A stretch of 64,000 nt of DNA. It comes from Corallococcus sp. EGB (GTDB lineage: Bacteria > Myxococcota > Myxococcia > Myxococcales > Myxococcaceae). The stretch is from positions 6,297,356 to 6,361,355 of the forward strand of contig NZ_CP079946.1 of assembly GCF_019968905.1 (NCBI RefSeq), read 5' to 3'. Below are positions 41,970-50,163 of this stretch, piece after piece. The notes under the pieces were generated by a model. The model saw nothing but the letters and a program-made list of their open reading frames with translations. It had not been told where the DNA came from and made no database searches. Each line of letters opens with the position of its first letter. Position 1 is the first letter of the stretch. Both the position numbers and the translations under genes were made by a program.

Positions 41970-43550
41970 ATGGACGGTTTGAATCCCCGGAAGGTCTTCT
42001 CCCTCCTGTTCATCATCGGCATGGCCGTGGTGTTCACGCTCCAGTTCGGCCCCGGCAGCAACGGGTTCGGCTCGAGCGGCGGCGGCCAGGCGCCCGGCGC
42101 CGGCGCGGCCGCGACGGTGAACGGCAAGGAGATCCCCCTGCGCGACTTCAGCATGGCCTGGTCGCGGCAGATGAACTTCCTGCGCTCGCAGGGCAACCCC
42201 ATCCCGGAGTCGGTCGCCCGCCAGTTCGGCCTGGACAAGCAGGTGCTCGACCGGCTGGTGAACGCGGAGCTGCTCGCCCAGTCGGCGGAGCGCCACGGCA
42301 TCACGCCGTCGGATGAGGAGCTGCGGAAGATCATCCACGAGAACACCGACTTCCACTCCAAGGAGGGCGCGTTCGACTTCGCCCGCTACCAGCAGGTGCT
42401 GCGCGACTTCTACCGCCGCACGCCGCAGGAGTACGAGGAGGAGCTGCGCCGCCAGCTGGCCGCCCAGAAGATGCTGGACGTGGTGCGCACGGGCGCCGTG
42501 GTGTCGGACGACGAGGTCCGCGCCCGCTACGAGAAGGAAGGCAACCAGGCGAAGCTGGTGTTCGCCCGCTTCCTGCCCACGATGTACGCGGACAAGGTCC
42601 CCGCCCCCACGCCCGCGAAGCTCGCGGAGTTCCAGAAGGCGCATGAGAAGGAGATCGCCGACTACTACGCGGCGAACAGCTTCGTCTACAACGTGCCGGA
42701 GCGGATCCGCGCCCGGCAGATCCTGGTGAAGGTCGCCCCGGACGCCACGCCCGAGCAGAAGGCCCAGGCGAAGGCGAAGGCGGAGGACCTGCGCAAGCAG
42801 GTTGAAGGCGGCAAGGACTTCGCCACGCTGGCGAAGGAGACCAGCGACGACACCGCCACCAAGGGCAAGGGCGGAGAGCTGGGCTGGGTGGAGCGCACCA
42901 CGTGGGACCCGGCGCTGGCGGACGCGGCGTTCGCGCTGAAGGCCGGGGAAGTGACGCAGCCGGTGGAGTCCGCGCTGGGCGTGCACCTGGTGAAGGTGGA
43001 GGAGAAGAAGGAAGCCCAGGCCAAGAAGCTGGACGACGTGAAGGGAGAAATCGCCACCACGCTCTACAAGCAGGAGCAGGCCAAGGGGCTGGCGAAGGCG
43101 GAGGCGGAGAAGGCCCTGGCGGCGGCGAAGGCCGGCAAGTCCCTGAAGGACCAGTTCCCCGTGCCCGCCGGCCAGCAGCCCGCGCTCTTGCGCTTCGAGG
43201 CGGAGACCAAGCCGGAGGCCGTGGAGACGGACAGCTTCACCGCGCAGGGTGACTCCGTGCCGCACCTGGGCCCGGCGCCGGCCCTGGTGAAGGCCACCTT
43301 CGAGGCCAGCGGCCCGACGGTGCTGGGCGAGGTCTTCACCGTGGGCGACGCGAACATCGTCGCGCAGGTGGTGGAGCGCGAGAAGCCGGACACCGCGGGC
43401 TTCGACAAGCGCAAGGAGGAGCTGCGCACCCAGGCCCGTCAGGCCAAGCAGATCGAGCTGACGGAGTCCTTCCTCAAGTCGCTGAAGAAGAGCGGCAACG
43501 TCGCCATCAACACCGAGGCCATCGACTCGGTGTTGGGCTCCGCGGGGTAG
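41970..43550 (+). CDS. PpiD/SurA-like membrane-anchored peptidyl-prolyl isomerase
   Basis: 526 residues from ATG 41970; GTG 41961 is also possible and neither has a good ribosome site. One N-terminal membrane helix (VFSLLFIIGMAVVFTLQF) anchors a periplasmic chaperone: a SurA/PpiD N-domain (ATVNGKEIPLRDF, LDRLVNAELLAQSAERHGI), a long helical region, then a parvulin rotamase domain (IRARQILVKVA, GGKDFATLAKETSDD, GELGWVERTTWDPALADAAFAL, VESALGVHLVKVEE). It should help fold outer-membrane and periplasmic proteins. Divergent from mreC. Confidence 0.9.
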   Translation: MDGLNPRKVFSLLFIIGMAVVFTLQFGPGSNGFGSSGGGQAPGAGAAATVNGKEIPLRDFSMAWSRQMNFLRSQGNPIPESVARQFGLDKQVLDRLVNAELLAQSAERHGITPSDEELRKIIHENTDFHSKEGAFDFARYQQVLRDFYRRTPQEYEEELRRQLAAQKMLDVVRTGAVVSDDEVRARYEKEGNQAKLVFARFLPTMYADKVPAPTPAKLAEFQKAHEKEIADYYAANSFVYNVPERIRARQILVKVAPDATPEQKAQAKAKAEDLRKQVEGGKDFATLAKETSDDTATKGKGGELGWVERTTWDPALADAAFALKAGEVTQPVESALGVHLVKVEEKKEAQAKKLDDVKGEIATTLYKQEQAKGLAKAEAEKALAAAKAGKSLKDQFPVPAGQQPALLRFEAETKPEAVETDSFTAQGDSVPHLGPAPALVKATFEASGPTVLGEVFTVGDANIVAQVVEREKPDTAGFDKRKEELRTQARQAKQIELTESFLKSLKKSGNVAINTEAIDSVLGSAG

Positions 43551-44651
43551 TCACCCGCCGGAGCGGGCGTAGGGGACCTCGCGAGGGGGCCCCTCCGTTG
43601 AAGGGGCCTCGGAGACCGCGATGCGGTCCCGGCCCCGCCCCTTGGCCGCGTACATGGCGAAGTCCGCCGCGCGGATGAGGTCCGTGGACGTGGTGGCGTG
43701 GTTCGGGAACGAGGCCACCCCCACGCTCGCGGTGAGCGCCACGTCCAGCCCCTGCTCGCGCAGGAAGCGCTGGTTGCGGAACGCCTCGCAGATGCGCTGG
43801 GCAATGACCTTGGCGCCCTCCGTGTCCGTTTCGATCAACATCACCGCGAACTCGTCGCCGCCGTAGCGGAAGACGGCGTCCAGGTTGTGGCGGCCCAGGC
43901 TGATGAGCAGGTCCCCCACCTCCTTGAGCGTGGCGCTGCCCACCAGGTGCCCGTGCCGGTCGTTGATGGACTTGAAGTGGTCCAGGTCCAGGAACACCAG
44001 TGACAACGGGTGGCGGAAGCGCGCCGAGCGCTTCACCTCCTGCTCCAGCTGCGCGCGCAGGTGCCGCGCGTTGAAGCAGCCGGTGTGCTCATCCGTGATG
44101 GTGAGCTCCTGCACGCGGCGGAAGTTTCGCGCGTTCTCGATGGCGATGGCCGCGTAGTCCGCGATGGCGGACAGGGCGGTGAGGTCGTCATGCGTGAAGC
44201 CGGGCTCGGTGGGGCCGTTGACCAGCTCAATCACGCCCAGCACCCGCTCGCGCGCCACCAGCGGCACGGCGAGCAGCGAGCGCGTGTGGAAGGCGGAGGC
44301 CTGGTCGAAGCGGGGGGCGAAGCTGGCGTCGCCGGCCACGTCGTGCACGAGCCGCGCGACGCCGGAGGCGAACACGGCCCCGGCGATGCCCTCCCCCGGG
44401 TTGAGCTGTAGGGCCTTGAGCGCCTCGGCGCCCTCGCCCACGGCGATTTCGAAGTAGAGCTTTCCGCTGCGCTCGTCCTGGAGGATGAGGGACCAGTTGC
44501 GCGGCTTGAGCAGCGCACTGACCTTCTGCATCACCAGCGCCAGCACTTCGCGCAGCTCCAGCGTGGAGGTCAGCGCCTTGGCCATCTCGTTGTAGGCGGC
44601 CAGTTGCTCCACTGTCCGCTTCATGGCCGACAGGAGGTCCGCGGGGTTCAT
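43551..44651 (-). CDS. GAF-GGDEF diguanylate cyclase
   Basis: 366 residues, soluble. A GAF domain (about 25-175) senses a small ligand or partner; a catalytic GGDEF domain (about 185-350) has intact YGGDEF (264-268), LDLDHFKSIND metal/guanine residues and ASVGVAS. It should make cyclic di-GMP. The product-inhibition site, normally RxxD just before, reads HNLD (255-258), so feedback inhibition may be lost. Converges on the PpiD-like gene; the two stops abut at 43550/43551. Confidence 0.93.
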   Translation of the reverse strand: MNPADLLSAMKRTVEQLAAYNEMAKALTSTLELREVLALVMQKVSALLKPRNWSLILQDERSGKLYFEIAVGEGAEALKALQLNPGEGIAGAVFASGVARLVHDVAGDASFAPRFDQASAFHTRSLLAVPLVARERVLGVIELVNGPTEPGFTHDDLTALSAIADYAAIAIENARNFRRVQELTITDEHTGCFNARHLRAQLEQEVKRSARFRHPLSLVFLDLDHFKSINDRHGHLVGSATLKEVGDLLISLGRHNLDAVFRYGGDEFAVMLIETDTEGAKVIAQRICEAFRNQRFLREQGLDVALTASVGVASFPNHATTSTDLIRAADFAMYAAKGRGRDRIAVSEAPSTEGPPREVPYARSGG

Positions 44652-44715
44652 CGAGGTGCCCTCTGGAGCGCAAGTCTGCTAAGGCCCGCGAGCGCGAAAC
44701 ATCCCGCACCCGCCC

Positions 44716-45315
44716 ATGGATCCAACCGCTCGCTTCGTTCTCGCCTCCGCTTCGCCCCGGCGCAAGGATTTATTGGCCCAGCTGGGCCTGCGCTTCACCG
44801 TGGCGGCCGCGGATATCGATGAAACGCCAATGGCCGGAGAAATTGCGCCGAAGTACGTGCTCCGGCTGGCCGAGGAGAAGGCCCGCACGGTCGCCACCCG
44901 ACACCCGGACGCATGGGTGCTGGCCGCGGACACCACCGTGGCCCTGGGGTCGGAGCTTTTGGGCAAGCCCCGGGACGCGGCGGAGGCGCGGGAGATGCTC
45001 GCCCGGCTGTCCGGCCGGGTGCACGAGGTCTTCACCGGCATCGCGGTGGCCGGCCGCGCCGGGGCCTCACAGGTGGTGCGCACGCAGGTGACCTTCCGTG
45101 CGCTCTCCCCGGAGGAGATCGCCTGGTACGCGGGCACCGGCGAGCCGCTGGACAAGGCGGGCGCCTACGCCATCCAGGGCAAGGGCGGCTTCCTGGTGCA
45201 GGGCATCGACGGCAGCCCCTCCAATGTCGTGGGCCTGCCGCTGGCGGAGACGCTGGCGCTGCTTCAGCGCGTGGGCATGCCGCTGCCCTGGTCCGCGGCG
45301 GAGGGCTCGCGATGA
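44716..45315 (+). CDS. maf: Maf/YhdE-family nucleotide pyrophosphatase
   Basis: 199 residues, normal length. [12 protein letters not shown] (9-20), the DETP segment, [17 protein letters not shown] and [30 protein letters not shown] are the family signatures. Maf proteins hydrolyse dTTP, UTP or modified nucleotides and have been linked to septum control. The stop overlaps the YggS-family start by four bases (ATGA). Confidence 0.95.
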   Translation: MDPTARFVLASASPRRKDLLAQLGLRFTVAAADIDETPMAGEIAPKYVLRLAEEKARTVATRHPDAWVLAADTTVALGSELLGKPRDAAEAREMLARLSGRVHEVFTGIAVAGRAGASQVVRTQVTFRALSPEEIAWYAGTGEPLDKAGAYAIQGKGGFLVQGIDGSPSNVVGLPLAETLALLQRVGMPLPWSAAEGSR

Positions 45316-45980
45316 GCAGCGTGGCGGACAACCTGGCGCGGGTGCGCGAGCGCGTGGCGAAGGCCTGCGCGAGCGCGGGGCGGCCGGAGTCGTCGGTGAC
45401 GCTGGTGGCCGTGTCCAAGCTCAAGCCCGCTGCGCTCATCCGCGAGGCCTACGCCGCGGGGCAGCGCGACTTCGGGGAGAACTACGCCCAGGAGCTGCGC
45501 GACAAGGCCGAGGAGCTCAAGGACCTGGACGGCCTGCGCTGGCACGCCATCGGGTCGCTGCAGACGAACAAGGTGAAGTACGTGGCCCGCGTCGCGCACG
45601 CCTTCCACGCGCTGGACCGGATGGACGTGGCCACGGAGCTGTCCAAGCGCAGGGTGGGGGCGTCTCCCCTGCCCTGCTACGTGGAGCTCAACCTGGGCGG
45701 CGAGGACACCAAGCACGGGCTCGCGCCGGACGCGCTGGGGGACTTCCTGGCGAAGGTGCGTGCATTGCCCGACCTCCAGGTGGTGGGCCTGATGGCGCTG
45801 CCTCCGCCCACGGACGACGTGGCGCGGATGCGCGAGGGCTTCGCCCGCCTGCGCGAGCTGGGCGCGGCGCACGGGCTGACGGCGCTGTCCATGGGCACCA
45901 CGCACGACTTCGAGCAGGCCATCCTCGAAGGCGCCACCGTCGTGCGCGTGGGCACCGCCATCTTCGGCGAGCGCGCCTGA
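45312..45980 (+). CDS. YggS/PLPBP-family pyridoxal-phosphate-binding protein
   Basis: 222 residues. A single TIM barrel holds PLP through the Lys in [30 protein letters not shown] and the phosphate-side [13 protein letters not shown] with [11 protein letters not shown] are typical. The family maintains PLP homeostasis; no catalytic reaction is known. The MGMSxD core is written MGTTHD here, a minor variant. Confidence 0.95.
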   Translation: MSSVADNLARVRERVAKACASAGRPESSVTLVAVSKLKPAALIREAYAAGQRDFGENYAQELRDKAEELKDLDGLRWHAIGSLQTNKVKYVARVAHAFHALDRMDVATELSKRRVGASPLPCYVELNLGGEDTKHGLAPDALGDFLAKVRALPDLQVVGLMALPPPTDDVARMREGFARLRELGAAHGLTALSMGTTHDFEQAILEGATVVRVGTAIFGERA

Positions 45981-45987
45981 GGCCGGC

Positions 45988-46209
45988 TCACAGCTCCCGG
46001 AACCGGAGCCGCCCCTCCTGGTTGACGAGCGCCTTGAACTCGCAGCCGCAGTAGTTGCAGCGCACCTCGTCCCCGTCGGTGAACTTCTCATCCACGGGGT
46101 TGTTGGCGTTGCAGCCGGGGCAGTCGAACTCGTCGAACTCGCGGGTGGCGCTGCCCGCGCCGCCTTCCTTGGCGAAGTCATCGTCGTCGAACACGAAGTC
46201 GTTGGACAT
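45988..46209 (-). CDS. Small zinc-ribbon protein
   Basis: 73 residues from ATG 46209; the upstream in-frame part is Pro/Arg-rich and rejected. An acidic N-terminus (FDDDDF) is followed by two knuckles, CPGC and CNYC, spaced as a zinc ribbon, ending GRLRFREL. Function unknown; might contact RNA polymerase or other proteins. Converges on the YggS-family gene with seven bases between stops. Confidence 0.78.
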   Translation of the reverse strand: MSNDFVFDDDDFAKEGGAGSATREFDEFDCPGCNANNPVDEKFTDGDEVRCNYCGCEFKALVNQEGRLRFREL

Positions 46210-46502
46210 GGCGCGGACGCTAGCACCGGGCGGCCGTCCGGGTGCGTGCCTCGCCGGGCATGCAGGCGGGCGCGCGGGACTGTCCGCCATTTGTCAGCGG
46301 CCTGCTCGGACGTGTACCCCTGCGGGCCGCCATTGGCGTCCCTCGCCGGGCGTTCCCTGGCGCGTCCGGGAGGCCGCCGGGCGGCTTTGAATGCCATTCC
46401 ACGGCCGTCCGTCCTGGAAATGTCCGGTGGCGGGGACGGTTGAGCGGCACGGTTGGCTTGGACGGGCCGGCCACCTAACTTGCAAGCAAGGGAGCACACC
46501 CG

Positions 46503-47309
46503 ATGCGCGGTCTGTCCAGGTGGGGGTTCACGGCGGCGGTGGTGGGCCTCTTGGGGGCCACGCTGGCGCATGCCCAGGAGCCCCCCGGCAAGGCGTTCGG
46601 CCCGGGTGAGCAGGCCCAGTACCGGGTGAAGTACCTGGGGCTGACGGCCGGCACGGCGACGGTGACGGTGGGCGCGCCCATGACCCAGTGGGGCCAGAGC
46701 GTGTGGCCCATCGTGTCCACGGCGAAGTCCGACGACCTGGTGGGCATCTATCCCATCAAGAGCCGCTTCGTGACGTACTGGGACGCGGGCGCCCAGCGGG
46801 TGACGGGCAGCGACCTGCACTCGGAGGAGAACCGCAAGCGCCGCCGCCAGCGCATCCAGCTGTCGGCGGATGGCGCCGGCGCGAAGGTCGTCAAGCAGAA
46901 GGAGAGCGACCCGCCGCGCGAGTCGGAGCACACGCTGCCCGAGGGCACCATGGACGTGGCGGGCGCGACGTTCGCGCTGCGCGGCCAGGAGCTGGTGGTG
47001 GGCCGCTCCTATGCGTATCCGGTGTTCACCGGCAGCAAGCAGTTCACCATGCGCGCCACGGTGGAGGGCCGCGAGACGGTGACCACGCCCGCGGGTCCGA
47101 GGGACACCTTCCGCCTGCGCGTGTACACCGACTTCGGCGGCAAGCTGGACGCGCGGCGGGACATGATCGCGTACCTCAGCGCGGACGAGCACCACGTGCC
47201 GGTGCGCATCGAAGCGGACTTCGCGCTGGGCACCGTCGTGGCGGAGCTCACCGACTACAAGCCGGGCCGGGTGGTGACGGTGGCCCGGGCGGACAACTCG
47301 GGCGACTGA
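46503..47309 (+). CDS. DUF3108 exported protein (first copy)
   Basis: 268 residues. A signal peptide ends TLAHAQ. The mature part is beta-rich with the DUF3108 pattern: GEQAQYRVKYLGLTAGTATV, SDDLVGIYPIKSRFVTYWD, RVTGSDLHSEENRKRRR and VRIEADFALGTVVAELTDY. This family is periplasmic and thought to bind hydrophobic or polymer ligands; no reaction is known. GGGAG lies nine bases before the ATG. A weak promoter candidate, TTGGCT-N17-TAACTT, ends at 46481. The 293-base gap upstream holds nothing else that I can name. First gene of a three-gene operon. Confidence 0.82.
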   Translation: MRGLSRWGFTAAVVGLLGATLAHAQEPPGKAFGPGEQAQYRVKYLGLTAGTATVTVGAPMTQWGQSVWPIVSTAKSDDLVGIYPIKSRFVTYWDAGAQRVTGSDLHSEENRKRRRQRIQLSADGAGAKVVKQKESDPPRESEHTLPEGTMDVAGATFALRGQELVVGRSYAYPVFTGSKQFTMRATVEGRETVTTPAGPRDTFRLRVYTDFGGKLDARRDMIAYLSADEHHVPVRIEADFALGTVVAELTDYKPGRVVTVARADNSGD

Positions 47310-47344
47310 AGCGTCGTCCCGCCAACCAGGGGAAGGCAGGGGGC

Positions 47345-49030
47345 ATGGGCGTGGGTTGGGCATGGGCAGTGGCGGCGGCGCTCTCCGCCGCGCCGGGTGG
47401 CGTGCAGGTGGTGTCGCCGCTGGTGAAGGTGCGGCCGGACGCGACGCCCAAGGGCGCGAAGGAGGCCCGCCTCAGCGCGGCCCGCGGCGAGTGCGAGGGC
47501 ACGCAGCTGGTGCTCCCGCAGGGCGTGACGCGCGTGACGATGAAGCCCATGGCCCTCAAGGGGCCGGGCGCGCCGCTCACCGTGGACGCGTGGCGCGAGG
47601 CCTACCTGGACGTGAAGACGCCCTCCAATGGCGAGGGCAGGACGGGCCCGTGGCCCGACGCGCTGGTGCCCCTGTCGGCGCCGGCCAATCCCAGACATCC
47701 CACGGTCGTCTACGTGGAGGTCTGCGTCCCGAGGAAGCAGGCCCCGGGCACGTATACGGGCAGCCTGAGCGCGGCGGTGGACGGGAAGGAACTGCCGGCC
47801 GTTCCGTTCACCGTGCAGGTGCAGCCCTTCGAGATTCCCGCCACGTCGTCCCTGCCGAACAGCTTCGGCATCTCGCTGTACAGCATCGCGAAGGGGCACG
47901 GCATCGCGGCGGACTCGCCGGAGGCGAAGGCGCTCCTGCGCGAGTATGGCAAGGCGCTGCTCGAGCACCGCGTGAGCGCGCACGGCATGGGCATGGATCC
48001 GCCGCCGGTGAAGTTCCAGGACGGCCGCGCGGTGCTGGACTGGACCGCGTACGACGCGGAGATGGGGCCCTTCCTGGAAGGCACCGTGCTGCCCTCCGGC
48101 GCGCGCTTCACGACGGCCGACGTGCGCGACAACCGCAAGGCCTCCACGGACGCGGAGAAGTCGGCGTACTACCGCGCCTTCCAGAAGCACTTCGAGGACA
48201 AGGGCTGGAAGGCCCAGCTCTTCTTCTACGCCAAGGACGAACCCAAGCCCGCGGACTTCCCGCTGGTGAGGGCGCAGGCGAAGCGCGTGCGCGACGCGGG
48301 CGGCGCCATCCCCGTGCTCGTCACCACGCCGTTGGACCCCGCGATCCTGGGCTCGGTGGACATCCTCACCCCCATCATCAACTGCTTCTACCCGCGCGAG
48401 GGCCCGCAGACGTGCCGCTCCGTGGCCGACGTCGCGACCGCTCGCAAGCGGCTGAGCTCGAGCGCGAAGGTGTGGTGGTACCAGAGCTGTATGTCCCACG
48501 GCTGCACGGGCGGGCCGCCCCCGGACAAGGCGCTGGACAAGGCGTTCAGCGACTGGCCCTCGTACATGGTGGACCACCCCGCCCCGCTCAACCGCGCCAT
48601 GGGCGTGCTGGCCTATGAAAGCGGCGTGGACGGCGAGCTCTATTTCGACACCGTCTTCGCCTACAACACGAAGAAGGATGTCTGGGCGGACCTCTTCGAG
48701 TTCGGCGGCAACGGCGACGGCACCCTCTTCTACCCGGGCACCCCCGCGAAGCTGGGCGGAACGGAGCACCAGCCCGTGGTGTCCCTGCGGCTGAAACACA
48801 TCCGTGACGGCCTGGAGGACTACGAATACCTGCGCCTGCTCACCTCGCTGGGTGACGGCGCCTTCGCCCGGACGGCGGCGAAGCGTCTGGCGAGGTCCGG
48901 GTACGAAATCTCCCGGGACCCCTCCGAGTGGGAAGCGGTGCGCAAGGACCTGACCGAGCACATCGTGAAGCGTCAATCGGCTGAACAAGCACAGCGCTCC
49001 GGACGTCGGACTTCCGGGGGAACCCCGTAG
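47345..49030 (+). CDS. DUF4091 glycoside-hydrolase-like exported protein
   Basis: 561 residues from ATG 47345. A short signal peptide (AWAVAAALSAAPGG) precedes an N-terminal beta-sandwich with ARGECEGTQLVL and ends in a (beta/alpha) barrel-like part containing FFYAKDEPKPADFPL, DILTPIINCFYP, KVWWYQSC and SLRLKHIRDGLEDYEYLRLL, the hallmark of DUF4091 proteins. These resemble glycoside hydrolases; the acid pair in KDEP could be catalytic, but substrate is unknown. It lies between two DUF3108 genes with gaps of 35 and 25 bases, so the three are probably made together. Confidence 0.85.
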   Translation: MGVGWAWAVAAALSAAPGGVQVVSPLVKVRPDATPKGAKEARLSAARGECEGTQLVLPQGVTRVTMKPMALKGPGAPLTVDAWREAYLDVKTPSNGEGRTGPWPDALVPLSAPANPRHPTVVYVEVCVPRKQAPGTYTGSLSAAVDGKELPAVPFTVQVQPFEIPATSSLPNSFGISLYSIAKGHGIAADSPEAKALLREYGKALLEHRVSAHGMGMDPPPVKFQDGRAVLDWTAYDAEMGPFLEGTVLPSGARFTTADVRDNRKASTDAEKSAYYRAFQKHFEDKGWKAQLFFYAKDEPKPADFPLVRAQAKRVRDAGGAIPVLVTTPLDPAILGSVDILTPIINCFYPREGPQTCRSVADVATARKRLSSSAKVWWYQSCMSHGCTGGPPPDKALDKAFSDWPSYMVDHPAPLNRAMGVLAYESGVDGELYFDTVFAYNTKKDVWADLFEFGGNGDGTLFYPGTPAKLGGTEHQPVVSLRLKHIRDGLEDYEYLRLLTSLGDGAFARTAAKRLARSGYEISRDPSEWEAVRKDLTEHIVKRQSAEQAQRSGRRTSGGTP

Positions 49031-49055
49031 TCACTCCCCCCTGGGAGGAAGCACA

Positions 49056-50045
49056 ATGAAGCCCATGCGCACCCTCGTCGCGGCCTGCCTCGTCTTCAGC
49101 GCCCTCGGCGCCAACCCGGGTCAGGCCCAGGAGGCTCAGCCCCACCCGCCGAACCTCCTGCGCCCGGTCAAGCTCCCGACCGAGGTGGCCCCCGCGAACG
49201 CCGAGGACGCCGCGAAGCCCGAGACGACCTCCGAGAACACCGGCGACGCGTCCTCCGCGCCCGCCCCCGATGAGCCCGTCGTCTCGGTGAAGCCGTGCGA
49301 ACAAGGGCTGCCCACGCTGCGCACGCCGCTGGCCTTCAAGCCGGGGGAGCTGCTCGAGTTCGACATGGACGCCATGGGCGCCAAGGCGGGCAAGCTCACC
49401 ATGCGCGTGCAGCGCCCCGCCAACGGCGCGCTGCCGGTGGTGGTGGAGGCGCAGACCAACACGCTCTTCTCCAAGGTGCGCCGGGTGCGCGGCAGCGCCA
49501 CCAGCTACCTGCACCCCAAGACGCTGCGCCCCTCGCGCTACACCGAGGAGGCCGTGGAGAACGAGCAGCGCCGCAAGGTGAACGTGGACTTCGGCGCGCA
49601 GGACAAGAGCGTCAAGGTGGACTACCAGATTGGGGACCACTCCAAGGGCCATTACGACTACGCGTTCGACAAGGACGGCCTGGACGTCGCGGGCGCCATC
49701 TACCTCATCCGCCAGCTGCCCATGAAGAAGGACCTGCCGGTCTGCTTCGACGTGTACGGCATCCGCCGCATGTGGCGCATGACGGCCACCGTGGTGGAGC
49801 GCGAGCACGTGTCGCTGCCCCTGGGTGAGTTCGAAGCCTGGCACCTGGCCGGCACCGCCGTGCGCCTGGACCGGCCGTCGCAGACGCGCGACGTGCACGT
49901 GTGGATCACCGACGACGACCGCCGCCTCCCGCTCGCCGCCGTGGGGGCCATCGACCTGGGCGCGGTGCGTCTGACGCTGTCCGGCGTGAAGCGCCCCGGG
50001 GAGAAACCCATGGAGGCGCAGGGCAAGGAAGATCTCAAGTGGTGA
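49056..50045 (+). CDS. DUF3108 exported protein (second copy)
   Basis: 329 residues. A signal peptide (VFSALGANPGQAQ) is followed by a Pro/Ala/Glu-rich linker to about residue 90, then a DUF3108-type beta domain: GELLEFDMDAMGAKAGKLTM, VRGSATSYLHPKTLRPSRYTEE, YDYAFDKDGLDVAGAIYLIRQL and FEAWHLAGTAVRLDRPSQTRDVHVWITDDDRR. GGGAGGA lies nine bases before the ATG. Last gene of the operon, followed by a clear terminator. Only distantly similar to the first copy. Confidence 0.82.
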   Translation: MKPMRTLVAACLVFSALGANPGQAQEAQPHPPNLLRPVKLPTEVAPANAEDAAKPETTSENTGDASSAPAPDEPVVSVKPCEQGLPTLRTPLAFKPGELLEFDMDAMGAKAGKLTMRVQRPANGALPVVVEAQTNTLFSKVRRVRGSATSYLHPKTLRPSRYTEEAVENEQRRKVNVDFGAQDKSVKVDYQIGDHSKGHYDYAFDKDGLDVAGAIYLIRQLPMKKDLPVCFDVYGIRRMWRMTATVVEREHVSLPLGEFEAWHLAGTAVRLDRPSQTRDVHVWITDDDRRLPLAAVGAIDLGAVRLTLSGVKRPGEKPMEAQGKEDLKW

Positions 50046-50067
50046 CGCGGGGTTGAGCCCCGCCCGG

Positions 50068-50102
50068 GCCCGCGCCTCCCCCCGGAGCGCGGGCTTTTCA
50101 TT
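50068..50102 (+). terminator. Terminator after the DUF3108 operon
   Basis: An 8-bp stem (50068-50075 with 50087-50094) and an 11-base loop are followed by TTTTCATT, giving a classical U-run. Confidence 0.8.
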
Positions 50103-50108
50103 GCCCGG

Positions 50109-50137
50109 GTTTTGAGAGTGGTTTGCAAAGTCAAAAC
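50109..50137 (+). promoter_or_regulatory. Dyad operator over the imelysin-operon promoter
   Basis: GTTTTGA (50109-50115) and TCAAAAC (50131-50137) are perfect inverted repeats 15 bases apart. The centre (50123) coincides with the -35 box, the classic layout for a repressor. The AT-rich arms stand out in GC-rich DNA. Given the operon content, a Fur-type metal regulator is the leading guess; the sequence is not a consensus Fur box. Confidence 0.6.
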
Positions 50138-50151
50138 GTGGGGCGTAGGGT
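50123..50151 (+). promoter_or_regulatory. Sigma-70-like promoter of the imelysin operon
   Basis: TTGCAA (50123-50128), 17 bases, TAGGGT (50146-50151). The start would be near 50158, six bases before the ATG of the barrel gene. Confidence 0.5.
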
Positions 50152-50163
50152 GCGCGCCGCCCG

